Source of the DNA: a virus
DNA length: 50,602 bases
Reading direction: 5' to 3' (one strand)
Virus record (IMG/VR): IMGVR_UViG_3300048583_000524
Location: 1 to 50,602 of that record
Shown here: positions 15,442 to 22,267 of the stretch, piece by piece
Layout: every line of letters starts with the position of its first letter
Numbering within the stretch: the first letter of the stretch is position 1
Position numbers and translations under genes: made by a program
The notes under the pieces: generated by a model
Told to the model about the DNA's origin: nothing
What the model saw: only the letters and a program-made list of their open reading frames with translations
Databases searched by the model: none

Positions 15442-15973
15442 AATTCTTAATTTTATCATTATTGGGGTCAGGGTATATATCATGTCCAAATTCCACCTTG
15501 ACTTTCTCATTTTCAATTGAAACCCTTGGAACGATTGAATAGTAGCCAAGTGAGTCGCTTAAGTTTGTCTCTCTAATTTCATGCTTTAAGAACAATTCAA
15601 ACCATTTATCATTTCCACCGACATTGACCCTTTCAATTCTTTCCCTGTAGAAGTCGAAAAAATCTCCATATTTGAATTCAAAAAACAAATCGCATCTATG
15701 CCTTAAGTTTTCAAGGACATTGCGAAACAAGTGCTTCTCATAATTTTTCATTGACTCGGAAACCGATGCCTTTAAAGTTGGGTGCATCCATGCTTCGCCG
15801 CTAACTTCCGCATATAGCAATATTTTGTCCGCATTGTATGTCTCAACAAAAAGTGGTGAGCATTCATTCCAAGATAGGCAATTTGTCAGTCTGTCAAGAT
15901 ATGCTTCCATGTCTACCGGTTTATTGTCAACTGGCATGTGTGGAATGAAATTGCAGTGGTTCATATGTATCAT
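15431..15973 (-). CDS. Hypothetical accessory protein
   Basis: A 180-residue soluble protein with many aromatic and His residues near the N-terminus (MIHMNHCNFIPHMP) and a conserved-looking stretch RHRCDLFFEFKYGDFFDFYRER. No family is recognised. The ATG overlaps the upstream gene's stop (ATGA), so it is translationally coupled in the leftward operon. Confidence 0.75.
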   Translation of the reverse strand: MIHMNHCNFIPHMPVDNKPVDMEAYLDRLTNCLSWNECSPLFVETYNADKILLYAEVSGEAWMHPTLKASVSESMKNYEKHLFRNVLENLRHRCDLFFEFKYGDFFDFYRERIERVNVGGNDKWFELFLKHEIRETNLSDSLGYYSIVPRVSIENEKVKVEFGHDIYPDPNNDKIKNYDI

Positions 15974-16344
15974 AAGTCAATTCTAAATGCAGATAGAAAA
16001 AGATAAAGAGCGAATTTTAATGCAAAATATATCATAATTAGTACGGTAATGAGATTGATGATAGAAAGCCACAATGGAATATCTTCCCGGAACCAATTCT
16101 TGCGGGCGTGCCATGCAGTATGCTCTACGGTTTTCGATGAAATGTCCCATTCTGCACAGTCCATATTACTCATTTTCCCAACAGACACAGCAACCCCGTT
16201 TGCAAATTCGAACTTGAATTCCGATCCATCAAAGGAAAGTTTCTTTAGTGCAACTGTATCCAGCAATTCTTTTAATTCTTCCGGAGTCATAAAAGCATTT
16301 TGTATTTGTAAAATGGATTTATTTTTATTCCCTTTGATTTCCAT
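15970..16344 (-). CDS. Membrane-anchored accessory protein
   Basis: A 124-residue protein with a soluble N-terminal ~90 residues (MTPEELKELLDTVALKK...) and one or two C-terminal hydrophobic segments (IPLWLSIINLITVLIMIYFALKF, then ALYLFLSAF). It is probably inserted in the host inner membrane. Accessory membrane proteins in such phage blocks often affect superinfection or host physiology, but nothing in the sequence identifies the role. Confidence 0.75.
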   Translation of the reverse strand: MEIKGNKNKSILQIQNAFMTPEELKELLDTVALKKLSFDGSEFKFEFANGVAVSVGKMSNMDCAEWDISSKTVEHTAWHARKNWFREDIPLWLSIINLITVLIMIYFALKFALYLFLSAFRIDL

Positions 16345-16384
16345 TTGGCAGCTCGCATTATATCGCGGATAGTTCGTTTCTTTT

Positions 16385-16849
16385 TCATAGAATAGTATTT
16401 AGCTTAGCACTTTCTCCAAATAGTTGCTTAGCCTTAAAATTGTATGCTTCAGCAGCTTCAATTTCAGTATCGAACTTTCCTATATTAATTGTTCGGCCTT
16501 CAAATCTTATCCTTGCCATAAAGTAATTCACATGGCTTACACCTACATAGCTGCTAGTCTTTAACCTATTGTTCTGCAATTTACTTTCTTTCTGTGTGTT
16601 ATCTGAATGCCTAATCCAGATCAAATTCTCCTTTCGGCAATCTAAGGTATTACCATTGATGAACTTTACTTGCCAATTTTTGGCAACTTTATTACCCATG
16701 ACGAGATTATGCAGGTAACCTAAATCATTGTTTCGGGCATAGAAGAATTTTTTGCTTTTTGCAGCATAAAATTTCCGATGATTGTACTTATCGTAAATAT
16801 CATCATCAACGATAGCCTTTTGGCCTTGAGTTAATTGAATCTCTTTCAT
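16385..16849 (-). CDS. HNH endonuclease with AP2 DNA-binding domain
   Basis: A 154-residue protein. The HNH module is in the N-terminal half: LHNLVMG, then VKFINGNTLDCRKENLIWI. The C-terminal half is an AP2/ERF-type DNA-binding domain: SSYVGVSHVNYFMARIRF, INIGKFDTEIEAAEAYNFKA, GESAKLN. HNH-AP2 fusions are free-standing homing endonucleases common in phages. It starts in an ATGA overlap with the upstream gene. It is the third HNH protein in the window and the only one in the leftward block. Confidence 0.88.
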   Translation of the reverse strand: MKEIQLTQGQKAIVDDDIYDKYNHRKFYAAKSKKFFYARNNDLGYLHNLVMGNKVAKNWQVKFINGNTLDCRKENLIWIRHSDNTQKESKLQNNRLKTSSYVGVSHVNYFMARIRFEGRTINIGKFDTEIEAAEAYNFKAKQLFGESAKLNTIL

Positions 16850-17061
16850 TTCTTAATTTCCTTCAAAATCAATTCATCATTTTCTCCATAGCTGAAACAT
16901 TCCGGACAATAGTGTTTAGCCCCTTCTTTTAACCAATCGGCTTCCATCGCCACATCTTCTGCAAATTGTGCGTCACTCCATGCCGAATATTCCGCATCAG
17001 CATTTTCATCTTTATCACAATTGTCGCATACAACTGTGAACATTTTTACTTCTTTTAGCAT
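16846..17061 (-). CDS. Small zinc-ribbon-like protein
   Basis: A 71-residue acidic protein with two CxxC knuckles, CDNC near residue 12 and CPEC near residue 52, separated by an acidic/aromatic stretch (AEYSAWSDAQFAED). This is the pattern of small phage zinc-binding proteins. An in-frame ATG at 17043 (MFTVVCDNC) has a more A-rich leader and may be the real start. Partner or target unknown. Confidence 0.78.
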   Translation of the reverse strand: MLKEVKMFTVVCDNCDKDENADAEYSAWSDAQFAEDVAMEADWLKEGAKHYCPECFSYGENDELILKEIKK

Positions 17062-17078
17062 CTTATTGGTATTTATAT

Positions 17079-17420
17079 TTAATCAGTGTAACAAACCACA
17101 TAGGCATCAAACATGTCTTCCGGATCGCGCCTGTATTTTATATCCAGTATTAAAAAGTTCTTTATCAGGCCAGATTCAGCCTTACAAAGCAAGGTATCTC
17201 CTTTTGATGGCGGCTTAATCCCAATTAAACGCATATAGAATCCATTTACTTCATTGACAAATTTGCTAATATTACGCCTGTGGGTTACTGTTTTTCCCCA
17301 CATTGGCTTAGTATAGTCAAACGTTTTGCCCGTTTTAATGCTTAGGCCGTATGCAAACAATTCATCTTCGGTGCAGGTTTCTGCAAAAGCTTTGATGTCG
17401 GTAATTGTATCTGATGTCAT
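17079..17420 (-). CDS. Hypothetical accessory protein
   Basis: A 113-residue protein (MTSDTITDIKAFAETCTEDELFAYGLSIKTGKTF...), with an N-terminal helical part and a C-terminal strand-rich part ending CYTD. No motif or TM segment is recognised. The leader on the minus strand (acgttttaaaattaatctATG) and tight spacing support it as an operon member. Confidence 0.72.
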   Translation of the reverse strand: MTSDTITDIKAFAETCTEDELFAYGLSIKTGKTFDYTKPMWGKTVTHRRNISKFVNEVNGFYMRLIGIKPPSKGDTLLCKAESGLIKNFLILDIKYRRDPEDMFDAYVVCYTD

Positions 17421-17429
17421 AGATTAATT

Positions 17430-18041
17430 TTAAAACGTTCTATAATACTTATAATAAAACTTATCGAGCAATGTCTTCCATATCTCCAATTTCCTTTTAT
17501 GAAGGAAAGGCGCTTGCTTAACCATTACCGGCCCACGATCACTAATTTTAATTAAGCCGGCATACTCTGGCACACTTATATTCATATCATCCGGAACGGC
17601 AAAATAAAACTTATTAGGAATTTTCGACTTGCTCAGGTCGTGTATTCTAATCCTGCTGCAGGGCGCATACACATGCTGAATGTTGTGGCTGATATCTGTT
17701 TCATAAAACCAATGCTTCCTTCTCCAGCGTCGGGGATTAGGCACATCCAATCTCCCATACCGGTATGAGCAAATTTTATTCCCTTTTCCCTTACCAAGGT
17801 ATTCAACATAACTATTCTTCCCGGCTCTCAGCGCTTCAAAGAATTTATGCTTTTCCTTTTCAAAGTCCTTTCTATAATCTCCCTGGGAAACTTTTATCTC
17901 CACCTCAACGCAATAGCCGCGTTCACTCATACAAAAAAAATCGCTCTCCCAATCATGCCGGAAAATATATTGGTTATTGATTTGGTATAAGTAGTTCCGG
18001 AATTCCTTGTTAAGGGCCTTTTGTACTTGCGTTGAATTCAT
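17430..18041 (-). CDS. Putative PD-(D/E)XK-type nuclease
   Basis: A 203-residue protein. Residues ~29-60 carry D-W-E-S-D then VEVEIKVSQGDYRKDF, with the E48-I-K50 step and the following S-x-x-D. This matches the catalytic strand of PD-(D/E)XK fold enzymes such as MmcB-like or phage-encoded restriction-type nucleases. The C-terminal half has FYFAVPDDM and AGLIKI strands that complete such a fold, and the whole is basic (PNPRRWRRKHW). Proposed role: DNA cleavage or repair. It could also be an inactive DNA-binding relative. The leader carries one copy of a duplicated 23-base element. Confidence 0.72.
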   Translation of the reverse strand: MNSTQVQKALNKEFRNYLYQINNQYIFRHDWESDFFCMSERGYCVEVEIKVSQGDYRKDFEKEKHKFFEALRAGKNSYVEYLGKGKGNKICSYRYGRLDVPNPRRWRRKHWFYETDISHNIQHVYAPCSRIRIHDLSKSKIPNKFYFAVPDDMNISVPEYAGLIKISDRGPVMVKQAPFLHKRKLEIWKTLLDKFYYKYYRTF

Positions 18042-18129
18042 TGTATTCTTACAATTTTTTTGTTCGATGTGCCCTGTTTAGTGAGTTTGACGGCTCTCAG
18101 ATTTAATGTATTCTTACATTTTTTTTGTT
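18042..18129. repeat. Duplicated gene-leader direct repeat (2 x 23 bp)
   Basis: A 23-base element at 18042-18064 recurs at 18107-18129 with one difference; both begin TGTATTCTTACA and end in a T-run plus GTT. On the minus strand the first copy is the A-rich leader immediately before the ATG at 18041. The second lies right after the end of the upstream gene and lacks an ATG (ATTAAAT instead). This looks like a duplicated translation-initiation region or the scar of a deleted gene. Confidence 0.6.
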
Positions 18130-18475
18130 ATGCCAAGCCTATCTCAAAACATTCCCGACATTGCATAAGGCCTTTTTGAAGTTTGTAATTTTCGTCCACC
18201 ATCGGATAATGATCGCCGGTAAAAGACTGTCCACACGAATCGCATTTTTTGGTTTTATCTTCAACCCTAGTCATAATTTCACACCATTCCGCAACCCAAT
18301 CTGTAATAGTTCCATCCTTGGATTTTATTTCTACTCGATTGTTATCGCTTCCGTAATTTACAACTTCCGCAACTCCTTTGTGCCATTCTTTTCCATCAAC
18401 TCCTTTAGGTGAAACTAAATCTCCTATGCGTAATCCGTAGTATCTTTTTCGGTCAATATTTTCAAACTTTTCCAT
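18128..18475 (-). CDS. Hypothetical protein with C-terminal zinc knuckles
   Basis: A 115-residue protein. The N-terminal half looks like a small beta-barrel (YYGLRIGDLVSPKGVDG, VVNYGSDNNRVEIKSKDG). The C-terminal half has CDSCG and CREC, a four-Cys zinc site. It may bind nucleic acid, but no family is recognised. It is one of several Cys-pair proteins in this block. Confidence 0.75.
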   Translation of the reverse strand: MEKFENIDRKRYYGLRIGDLVSPKGVDGKEWHKGVAEVVNYGSDNNRVEIKSKDGTITDWVAEWCEIMTRVEDKTKKCDSCGQSFTGDHYPMVDENYKLQKGLMQCRECFEIGLA

Positions 18476-18511
18476 TTAGATATAATTAGTTTTGAAGTGA
18501 TAAAAATATGG

Positions 18512-18826
18512 TTAATCTGTTGTTTTCCTTCCACATTGGCAAACCCAATCTACCCTGTTACCACTATCAGTTTGGGTAATTACCTGCCTGTACTCATGAA
18601 TTCCATTGCAAACAAAATACTTATCTCCATAGCATTTCAATTCAGGTGGTGCTAAAAGCGGTTTAGGTAATTCCGCAAAATTTGGGAATTCCAGGCGGGC
18701 TATTTCCTTATCATCATTAATATCTACAACAACTATGCTTCCTAATTGCTGATGCAATAATTCATGCAACATTGCTGTTCGACCAATAGAAGCATCATCT
18801 ACAACTATAATCATTCCCCTTTCCAT
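18512..18826 (-). CDS. Hypothetical accessory protein
   Basis: A 104-residue protein beginning MERGMIIVVDDASIGRTAML. It has a hydrophobic strand, a helix HELLHQQLG, then a second strand IVVVDIND. The C-terminal end has C-x-C (VCQCGRKTTD) with earlier Cys residues. The start MIIVVDD pattern suggests an alpha/beta fold, but there is no P-loop. Function unknown. Confidence 0.72.
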   Translation of the reverse strand: MERGMIIVVDDASIGRTAMLHELLHQQLGSIVVVDINDDKEIARLEFPNFAELPKPLLAPPELKCYGDKYFVCNGIHEYRQVITQTDSGNRVDWVCQCGRKTTD

Positions 18827-18829
18827 ACC

Positions 18830-18988
18830 TTAATTAATTGGCTTTAGAACTATTTCTTCAAATAAGCACCACACTGGCCAGATCCATTCGGGCAGTTCTA
18901 TAAGGCCATGATTCGTTTCCAAGTCATAGTTGAGCAATGGATATGCTTGGCCGTTTGAGTAGCCGATTGCAGTGTGATTTTCTTCCAT
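18830..18988 (-). CDS. Hypothetical small protein (52 aa)
   Basis: From ATG at 18988 the product is MEENHTAIGYSNGQAYPLL... with a Trp-rich segment LPEWIWPVWCLFEEI near the C-terminus. I chose this start because it lies just after the upstream stop at 18993; more distal in-frame starts would sit inside that gene. Function unknown. Confidence 0.6.
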   Translation of the reverse strand: MEENHTAIGYSNGQAYPLLNYDLETNHGLIELPEWIWPVWCLFEEIVLKPIN

Positions 18989-18992
18989 AGTA

Positions 18993-19232
18993 TTACCCGA
19001 TATTAGATTTGATGTATTCATAGCAATCGGTGATTGTTTCCTTTGTTCCGCTTTTCCACCGGATAACAAAGTCATCGTTAAGAACTTCTTTGATACATGG
19101 CTTCGTGGTAATTGTAAACTCCTTTGGATGCTTTGGATTGTTCTGGATCCATTCCAGGAAAAGCATTGGACCCTGAGATTGCTTAGGAAAAGACATTACC
19201 CAGCCTGATGCATATGATAGTTTGGCTTTCAT
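18993..19232 (-). CDS. Hypothetical small protein
   Basis: A 79-residue protein (MKAKLSYASGWVMSFPKQ... WIQNNPKHPKEFTITTKPC) that looks mostly beta, without recognisable motif. The minus-strand leader (aaaattcttataaaATG) is typical of this genome. Member of the leftward accessory operon. Confidence 0.7.
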   Translation of the reverse strand: MKAKLSYASGWVMSFPKQSQGPMLFLEWIQNNPKHPKEFTITTKPCIKEVLNDDFVIRWKSGTKETITDCYEYIKSNIG

Positions 19233-19245
19233 TTTATAAGAATTT

Positions 19246-19665
19246 TTAAGGTTTAAGCAGTTTCTCTGCCCTTTCCCAATGACCGACTAACATCGCTGTA
19301 TCGCCTGATTTTACAATATCAGTTAGCAACTCTTTATATGCATCGCGCTCTGCAGCCATTTTTATTAGTGTATCAATCTTGCTTTCGCCCAACTTCATTT
19401 CCGGGTGTTCGAATGAAACGACCTTCTCGAGAATTTCTTCGGCTTGCTTAATCCAAAGTTCAGGATAGGGCTTTCCTGCACATGCGTTGACACAGGCAAC
19501 GATGCGGGCTTTGTTGGCTAATGTTTGCTCAATAGGAATTGCCAAACTGTACCTACCATTACTATCCTTATTTGTACTGTAGGAAATATTGGTGTCAAAA
19601 TTTGAGCTAAGGATAACGTGTTCTTGTTGTATCCATGGCTCCGGTGTATGCTTTAAATCACTCAT
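19246..19665 (-). CDS. Conserved phage accessory protein (NKARIVACVNAC family)
   Basis: A 139-residue protein from ATG at 19665 (MSDLKHTPEPWIQQ). It contains LANKARIVACVNACAG followed by ...LWIKQAEEILEKV and AAERDAYKEL. The ARIVACVNACAG box with nearby ERD-x-Y/L is familiar from many phage hypothetical proteins of unknown function. An in-frame upstream start (19689) is less likely because its leader is poor. Confidence 0.75.
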   Translation of the reverse strand: MSDLKHTPEPWIQQEHVILSSNFDTNISYSTNKDSNGRYSLAIPIEQTLANKARIVACVNACAGKPYPELWIKQAEEILEKVVSFEHPEMKLGESKIDTLIKMAAERDAYKELLTDIVKSGDTAMLVGHWERAEKLLKP

Positions 19666-19710
19666 AAATATTAGTTTGTGGCCCGGCAACGCACCGGGCC
19701 CATTTATTAA

Positions 19711-20019
19711 TTAATTCTTTTGAATTGCCAAAATGAAACTTCCACATGCGTTTGATACTTCAATTCCTTCAAATTGATTATCAACGTAAGGCGCCAGATA
19801 ATCTCTGCTACTACCTACAAACCATGCGCCTTCAATACCAAGGGTATTGTTTTCACCATAATTTTTCAGGGTGGTGTCCTTAGCCAACTCAAAAGAAGAA
19901 CCCTTGCATAATTCTATGCAATCTGTCATACTATCAAATCTGCTTTTCACATTAATGTGAAGCGCTTCCCGATGCTTCCTAACGAAATATTTTACTGTAC
20001 TCATTGTAATCCTTGCCAT
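19711..20019 (-). CDS. First gene of leftward accessory operon, hypothetical
   Basis: A 102-residue protein from ATG at 20019 (MARITMSTVKYFVRKHREALHI), with SMTDCIELCKGSS and a C-terminal GAWFVGSSRDY... ACGSFILAIQK segment. The combination recalls conserved phage hypothetical proteins of similar length; no function is known. The start fits the A-rich leader (caattcaaacaacacaatt) and lies about 25 bases from a perfect minus-strand -7 box, so this gene heads the operon. Confidence 0.75.
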   Translation of the reverse strand: MARITMSTVKYFVRKHREALHINVKSRFDSMTDCIELCKGSSFELAKDTTLKNYGENNTLGIEGAWFVGSSRDYLAPYVDNQFEGIEVSNACGSFILAIQKN

Positions 20020-20043
20020 AATTGTGTTGTTTGAATTGTTTAG

Positions 20044-20051
20044 CAAACATA
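20044..20051 (-). promoter_or_regulatory. Leftward promoter -7 box (TATGTTTG)
   Basis: Read on the minus strand, 20051-20044 is TATGTTTG, a perfect match to the Bacteroidota -7 consensus TAnnTTTG. It lies about 25 bases upstream of the ATG at 20019, giving a short leader. No TTG -33 box is present; instead an operator half-site (TACTA/TAGTA at 20071-20075) begins 19 bases upstream of the box. Confidence 0.6.
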
Positions 20052-20060
20052 AAAAGAATT

Positions 20061-20085
20061 TAGTAAATTATACTATTAAGTAGTA
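20061..20085. promoter_or_regulatory. Divergent operator, three alternating half-sites (copy 2)
   Basis: TAGTA at 20061-20065, TACTA at 20071-20075 and TAGTA at 20081-20085 alternate in orientation at exact 10-bp (one helical turn) spacing. They lie between two opposed promoters, the outer half-sites facing each -7 box. The same TAGTA-N5-TACTA unit occurs at 34019-34033 and, with one mismatch, at 11426-11440. This fits binding of a dimeric regulator controlling both the leftward accessory and rightward tail operons. Confidence 0.6.
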
Positions 20086-20102
20086 TTATTTATTTTTTCG
20101 TT

Positions 20103-20110
20103 TACTTTTG
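20103..20110 (+). promoter_or_regulatory. Rightward promoter -7 box (TACTTTTG)
   Basis: TACTTTTG matches the Bacteroidota -7 consensus TAnnTTTG perfectly and lies 47 bases upstream of the ATG at 20158. A canonical -33 box is absent; the operator half-site TAGTA (20081-20085) ends 17 bases upstream, close to where a -33 element would be, as for an activator-dependent promoter. Confidence 0.6.
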
Positions 20111-20157
20111 GTTTCTCTTACCAATCGGAAACATGTAATACCACAAATTATTAGCCT

Positions 20158-20865
20158 ATGTCACAACAATCTGAATCCCAGTCCAGCCTACAAAAGCTGG
20201 CAGAAGGGATTACATTTATCAGGGATAATGCCCCAAAAATTGCTCCTGAATCGGAAAACCAAATAGTAGTGACCGGAGTGGTTGCATCATTGGACCGCAT
20301 TCTTAACCGGCTTTTCTTTTTGGCTGGTATTACCCATTCAAAAACCTTTGAGCCGCTTCCACCAATCGTACTTGGTGAATCTGAGAAAGTAATAGATCAC
20401 AAGCCCACGCCTGATGAAAGGCAATTGTATTTGAATAAGGTTAAGGCGCTCTCCGATCAAATTACAACCCTGCATCCTGATGGTATTCTGAATGATTACA
20501 CTTTACCGGAAGATGTATTGGTTATCCGTGGGGTTGCTAAGCGTGCGGGAATTGAAAATTATGAAGATGCTGAATTGACAGTTGAATTCATTGAAGCTAT
20601 CCAGGAAGCTATTAAGGCTAATGAAGCGGATGATGCATTGCAAGCTAAGATAGATGCGCAATTGGCCGAAGGGGAAAAAGAGCATAATGGCAAGGATCCT
20701 GATACATTAAATTGGAGTGATGAAGATATTTTGGATGCCTTCGGACAGGAAGATCATGATGAAGATTCCTTTGACGATGCTGATATTCCTGAATCAGAAC
20801 AGCCGGCAGCAGAAGTTGCCGAGCGCAAAAAGCCAGGCCCTAAACCAAAAGCCAAGCCGGAATAA
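20158..20865 (+). CDS. First gene of tail operon, acidic protein with basic tail
   Basis: A 235-residue protein. The N-terminal ~100 residues are helical (LAEGITFIRDNAPKIAP... VVASLDRILNRLFFLAGI). The middle is strongly acidic (DILDAFGQEDHDEDSFDDADI) and the last residues are KKPGPKPKAKPE, an AT-hook-like or simply flexible basic tail. It overlaps the next gene in TAATG. It is probably a virion assembly factor given the context; function unknown. Confidence 0.78.
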   Translation: MSQQSESQSSLQKLAEGITFIRDNAPKIAPESENQIVVTGVVASLDRILNRLFFLAGITHSKTFEPLPPIVLGESEKVIDHKPTPDERQLYLNKVKALSDQITTLHPDGILNDYTLPEDVLVIRGVAKRAGIENYEDAELTVEFIEAIQEAIKANEADDALQAKIDAQLAEGEKEHNGKDPDTLNWSDEDILDAFGQEDHDEDSFDDADIPESEQPAAEVAERKKPGPKPKAKPE

Positions 20866-21635
20866 TGCGGATCCAAATCAACGGCAATATCGTAACACTT
20901 CCAACCAGCCTTAGGGAGATAACGCTCGGCCAGCGCATTGATTTCCATGATCAATATGGTCGGGATTTCGATACCATGGCAAAAGGCATTATTGAAATGC
21001 CTGATGGGTTGGACAAAGAACTGGAAATAGCGCAATTCCAGTTTGAAAAGATGTTTGCCGTTTTCGCCTTCTTCACAGGTACCACACCCGAAGCTTTAAA
21101 AGAAAGCGAGTATGTTGATCAGATTGCTAATATATATCTGTCAAGCCTTGCGGTACTGATGGAAGAAGAAAACTATCCTGAATTGCAGCATTCATTTTTC
21201 TGGAAAGATGTTACCTGGAAACTACACCCTACCGAACTAAAACAGGGTAGTATGATGACTTTCGGTGAATTCATCGACAGTAAGCAGATGGTAAAAGACA
21301 TGGAAGAATTGGGGCAAGGTAAATGGGAATCGATGCTTCGGTTAGCTGCAATATTTCTCCGCAAGGAAGGAGAGCAGTATGATGCATCATTCCTTTATGA
21401 AGATAGTGACCGATTGAAACTAATGCGGGAGTTACCTATGGATATCGCGATGCAGATAGGTTTTTTTTTGACCGGCTGTCTACGTTCATTTCTGACCACT
21501 TTCCCGTTTTCTTCCCAGGACGTGGACCAAAAGCTGGAAACCACAGCAAGAAACACTTTGAAAGGTTCGGCTGGATCAACTTCCTTAAAAGCATCGCAAA
21601 AACAAAGGTCTTCGATATCCCCAGCAGTGGGCTAA
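20865..21635 (+). CDS. Tail assembly chaperone (unshifted product)
   Basis: A 256-residue product in the frame starting at 20865 (MRIQINGNIVTLPTSLREITLGQRIDF...). The first ~200 residues look like a phage tail chaperone: a short beta start, ITLGQRIDF, then helices. Beyond the T-run at 21461-21469 the frame becomes low-complexity (KGSAGSTSLKASQKQRSSISP), while the -1 frame continues with protein-like sequence to 21775. This is the arrangement of lambda G/GT-type chaperones, where the short form is more abundant and a minority of ribosomes make a longer fusion that contacts the tape measure. Confidence 0.75.
   Translation: MRIQINGNIVTLPTSLREITLGQRIDFHDQYGRDFDTMAKGIIEMPDGLDKELEIAQFQFEKMFAVFAFFTGTTPEALKESEYVDQIANIYLSSLAVLMEEENYPELQHSFFWKDVTWKLHPTELKQGSMMTFGEFIDSKQMVKDMEELGQGKWESMLRLAAIFLRKEGEQYDASFLYEDSDRLKLMRELPMDIAMQIGFFLTGCLRSFLTTFPFSSQDVDQKLETTARNTLKGSAGSTSLKASQKQRSSISPAVG
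21461..21470 (+). other. Candidate -1 frameshift slippery site (T9 G)
   Basis: Nine T residues then G at 21461-21470. Zero-frame codons are TTT (21462), TTT (21465), TTG (21468), each allowing -1 slippage with retained pairing; T TTT TTT and T TTT TTG both fit X XXY YYZ. The -1 frame opens at 21410 (after a TGA at 21407) and stays open to the TAA at 21773, so the run lies inside the overlap. A homopolymer length error is the alternative. Confidence 0.6.
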
Positions 21636-21775
21636 ATAGTATTGACTGTGCAAGGCGGGCTTCGCTTTTCGATGTGCTGATATATGCAAGTGAAGAAAAA
21701 GAATTGGGTGAAGCGCAGGCCCTGGATCATCAGGCTGAAATGAATAAACAACGTTCACAACAAAAATCAAAATAA
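21470..21775 (+). CDS. -1 frame extension of tail chaperone (GT-like)
   Basis: After slippage at the T-run the -1 frame runs about 100 codons to the TAA at 21773-21775. It includes HFERFGWINFLKSIAK, VFDIPSSGLNSIDCARRASL and FDVLIYASEEKELGEAQALD, ending in a Gln/Lys-rich tail. The fusion from 20865 would be about 303 residues. It has no plausible start codon of its own near the beginning, so expression as a fusion is most likely. Its stop overlaps the next ATG (TAATG), confirming that this frame ends the functional gene. Confidence 0.65.
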   Translation, partial: DRLSTFISDHFPVFFPGRGPKAGNHSKKHFERFGWINFLKSIAKTKVFDIPSSGLNSIDCARRASLFDVLIYASEEKELGEAQALDHQAEMNKQRSQQKSK

Positions 21776-22047
21776 TGAGATCAGGAATTAAAAAATTGGC
21801 GGCTCTAATGGGAATTATAGCGATGGCCGGGGCACCTGCTGCCCATGCTTCTCAGGCAAGCATGGGTCAGGTTCAGCATGAGTATAAGGTTAGTGCTAAC
21901 AGGCCAACCGTTCAATCAGAGCGTAAGCAATTCAATGGCAACCGCAATCCTTATCGGCCATCTAAATGGGCCGGCGGCAACCAACGTCAGCAAAGAAAGC
22001 GTTGGAGCCAATGTCCTTGGACCCGTCCTGCAAAGAATCGTAAATAA
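21775..22047 (+). CDS. Small secreted basic protein
   Basis: A 90-residue protein with a signal peptide: basic start MRSGIKK, hydrophobic core LAALMGIIAMAGAP, and likely cleavage after AHA (residue ~25). The mature part is Gln/Asn/Arg-rich and strongly basic (GGNQRQQRKRW, TRPAKNRK). The start overlaps the frameshift product's stop. A Sec-exported peptide inside a tail operon is unusual; it might act in the periplasm or be a virion-associated peptide. Alternatively the hydrophobic start is a membrane anchor. Function unknown. Confidence 0.6.
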   Translation: MRSGIKKLAALMGIIAMAGAPAAHASQASMGQVQHEYKVSANRPTVQSERKQFNGNRNPYRPSKWAGGNQRQQRKRWSQCPWTRPAKNRK

Positions 22048-22054
22048 AACAACC

Positions 22055-22228
22055 ATGGATGTCATAACAAAAGCTGAAGAGCTTCAAAAGGACTGCCATT
22101 TATTCACTAGCGATTTGAATGGAAATGTTGCTGCTATACAGCCGCAAGACGCAACCAATGTTTGGCTGTTCAAAAAGCTTGCTGAGTTAGAATTGCGATT
22201 ACAGGCCCTTGAAGAAAGCAATAGTTGA
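22055..22228 (+). CDS. Small helical protein
   Basis: A 57-residue protein from ATG at 22055 (MDVITKAEELQKDCHLFTSD... VWLFKKLAELELRLQALEES), predicted two-helix with a leucine-rich C-terminal helix. I chose this ATG because it follows the previous stop by seven bases; the open frame upstream is a shadow. Possible assembly factor; family not recognised. Confidence 0.6.
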   Translation: MDVITKAEELQKDCHLFTSDLNGNVAAIQPQDATNVWLFKKLAELELRLQALEESNS

Positions 22229-22267
22229 AATAAATCTTTTTACCAATAATCTAAATTAACCAAAACT

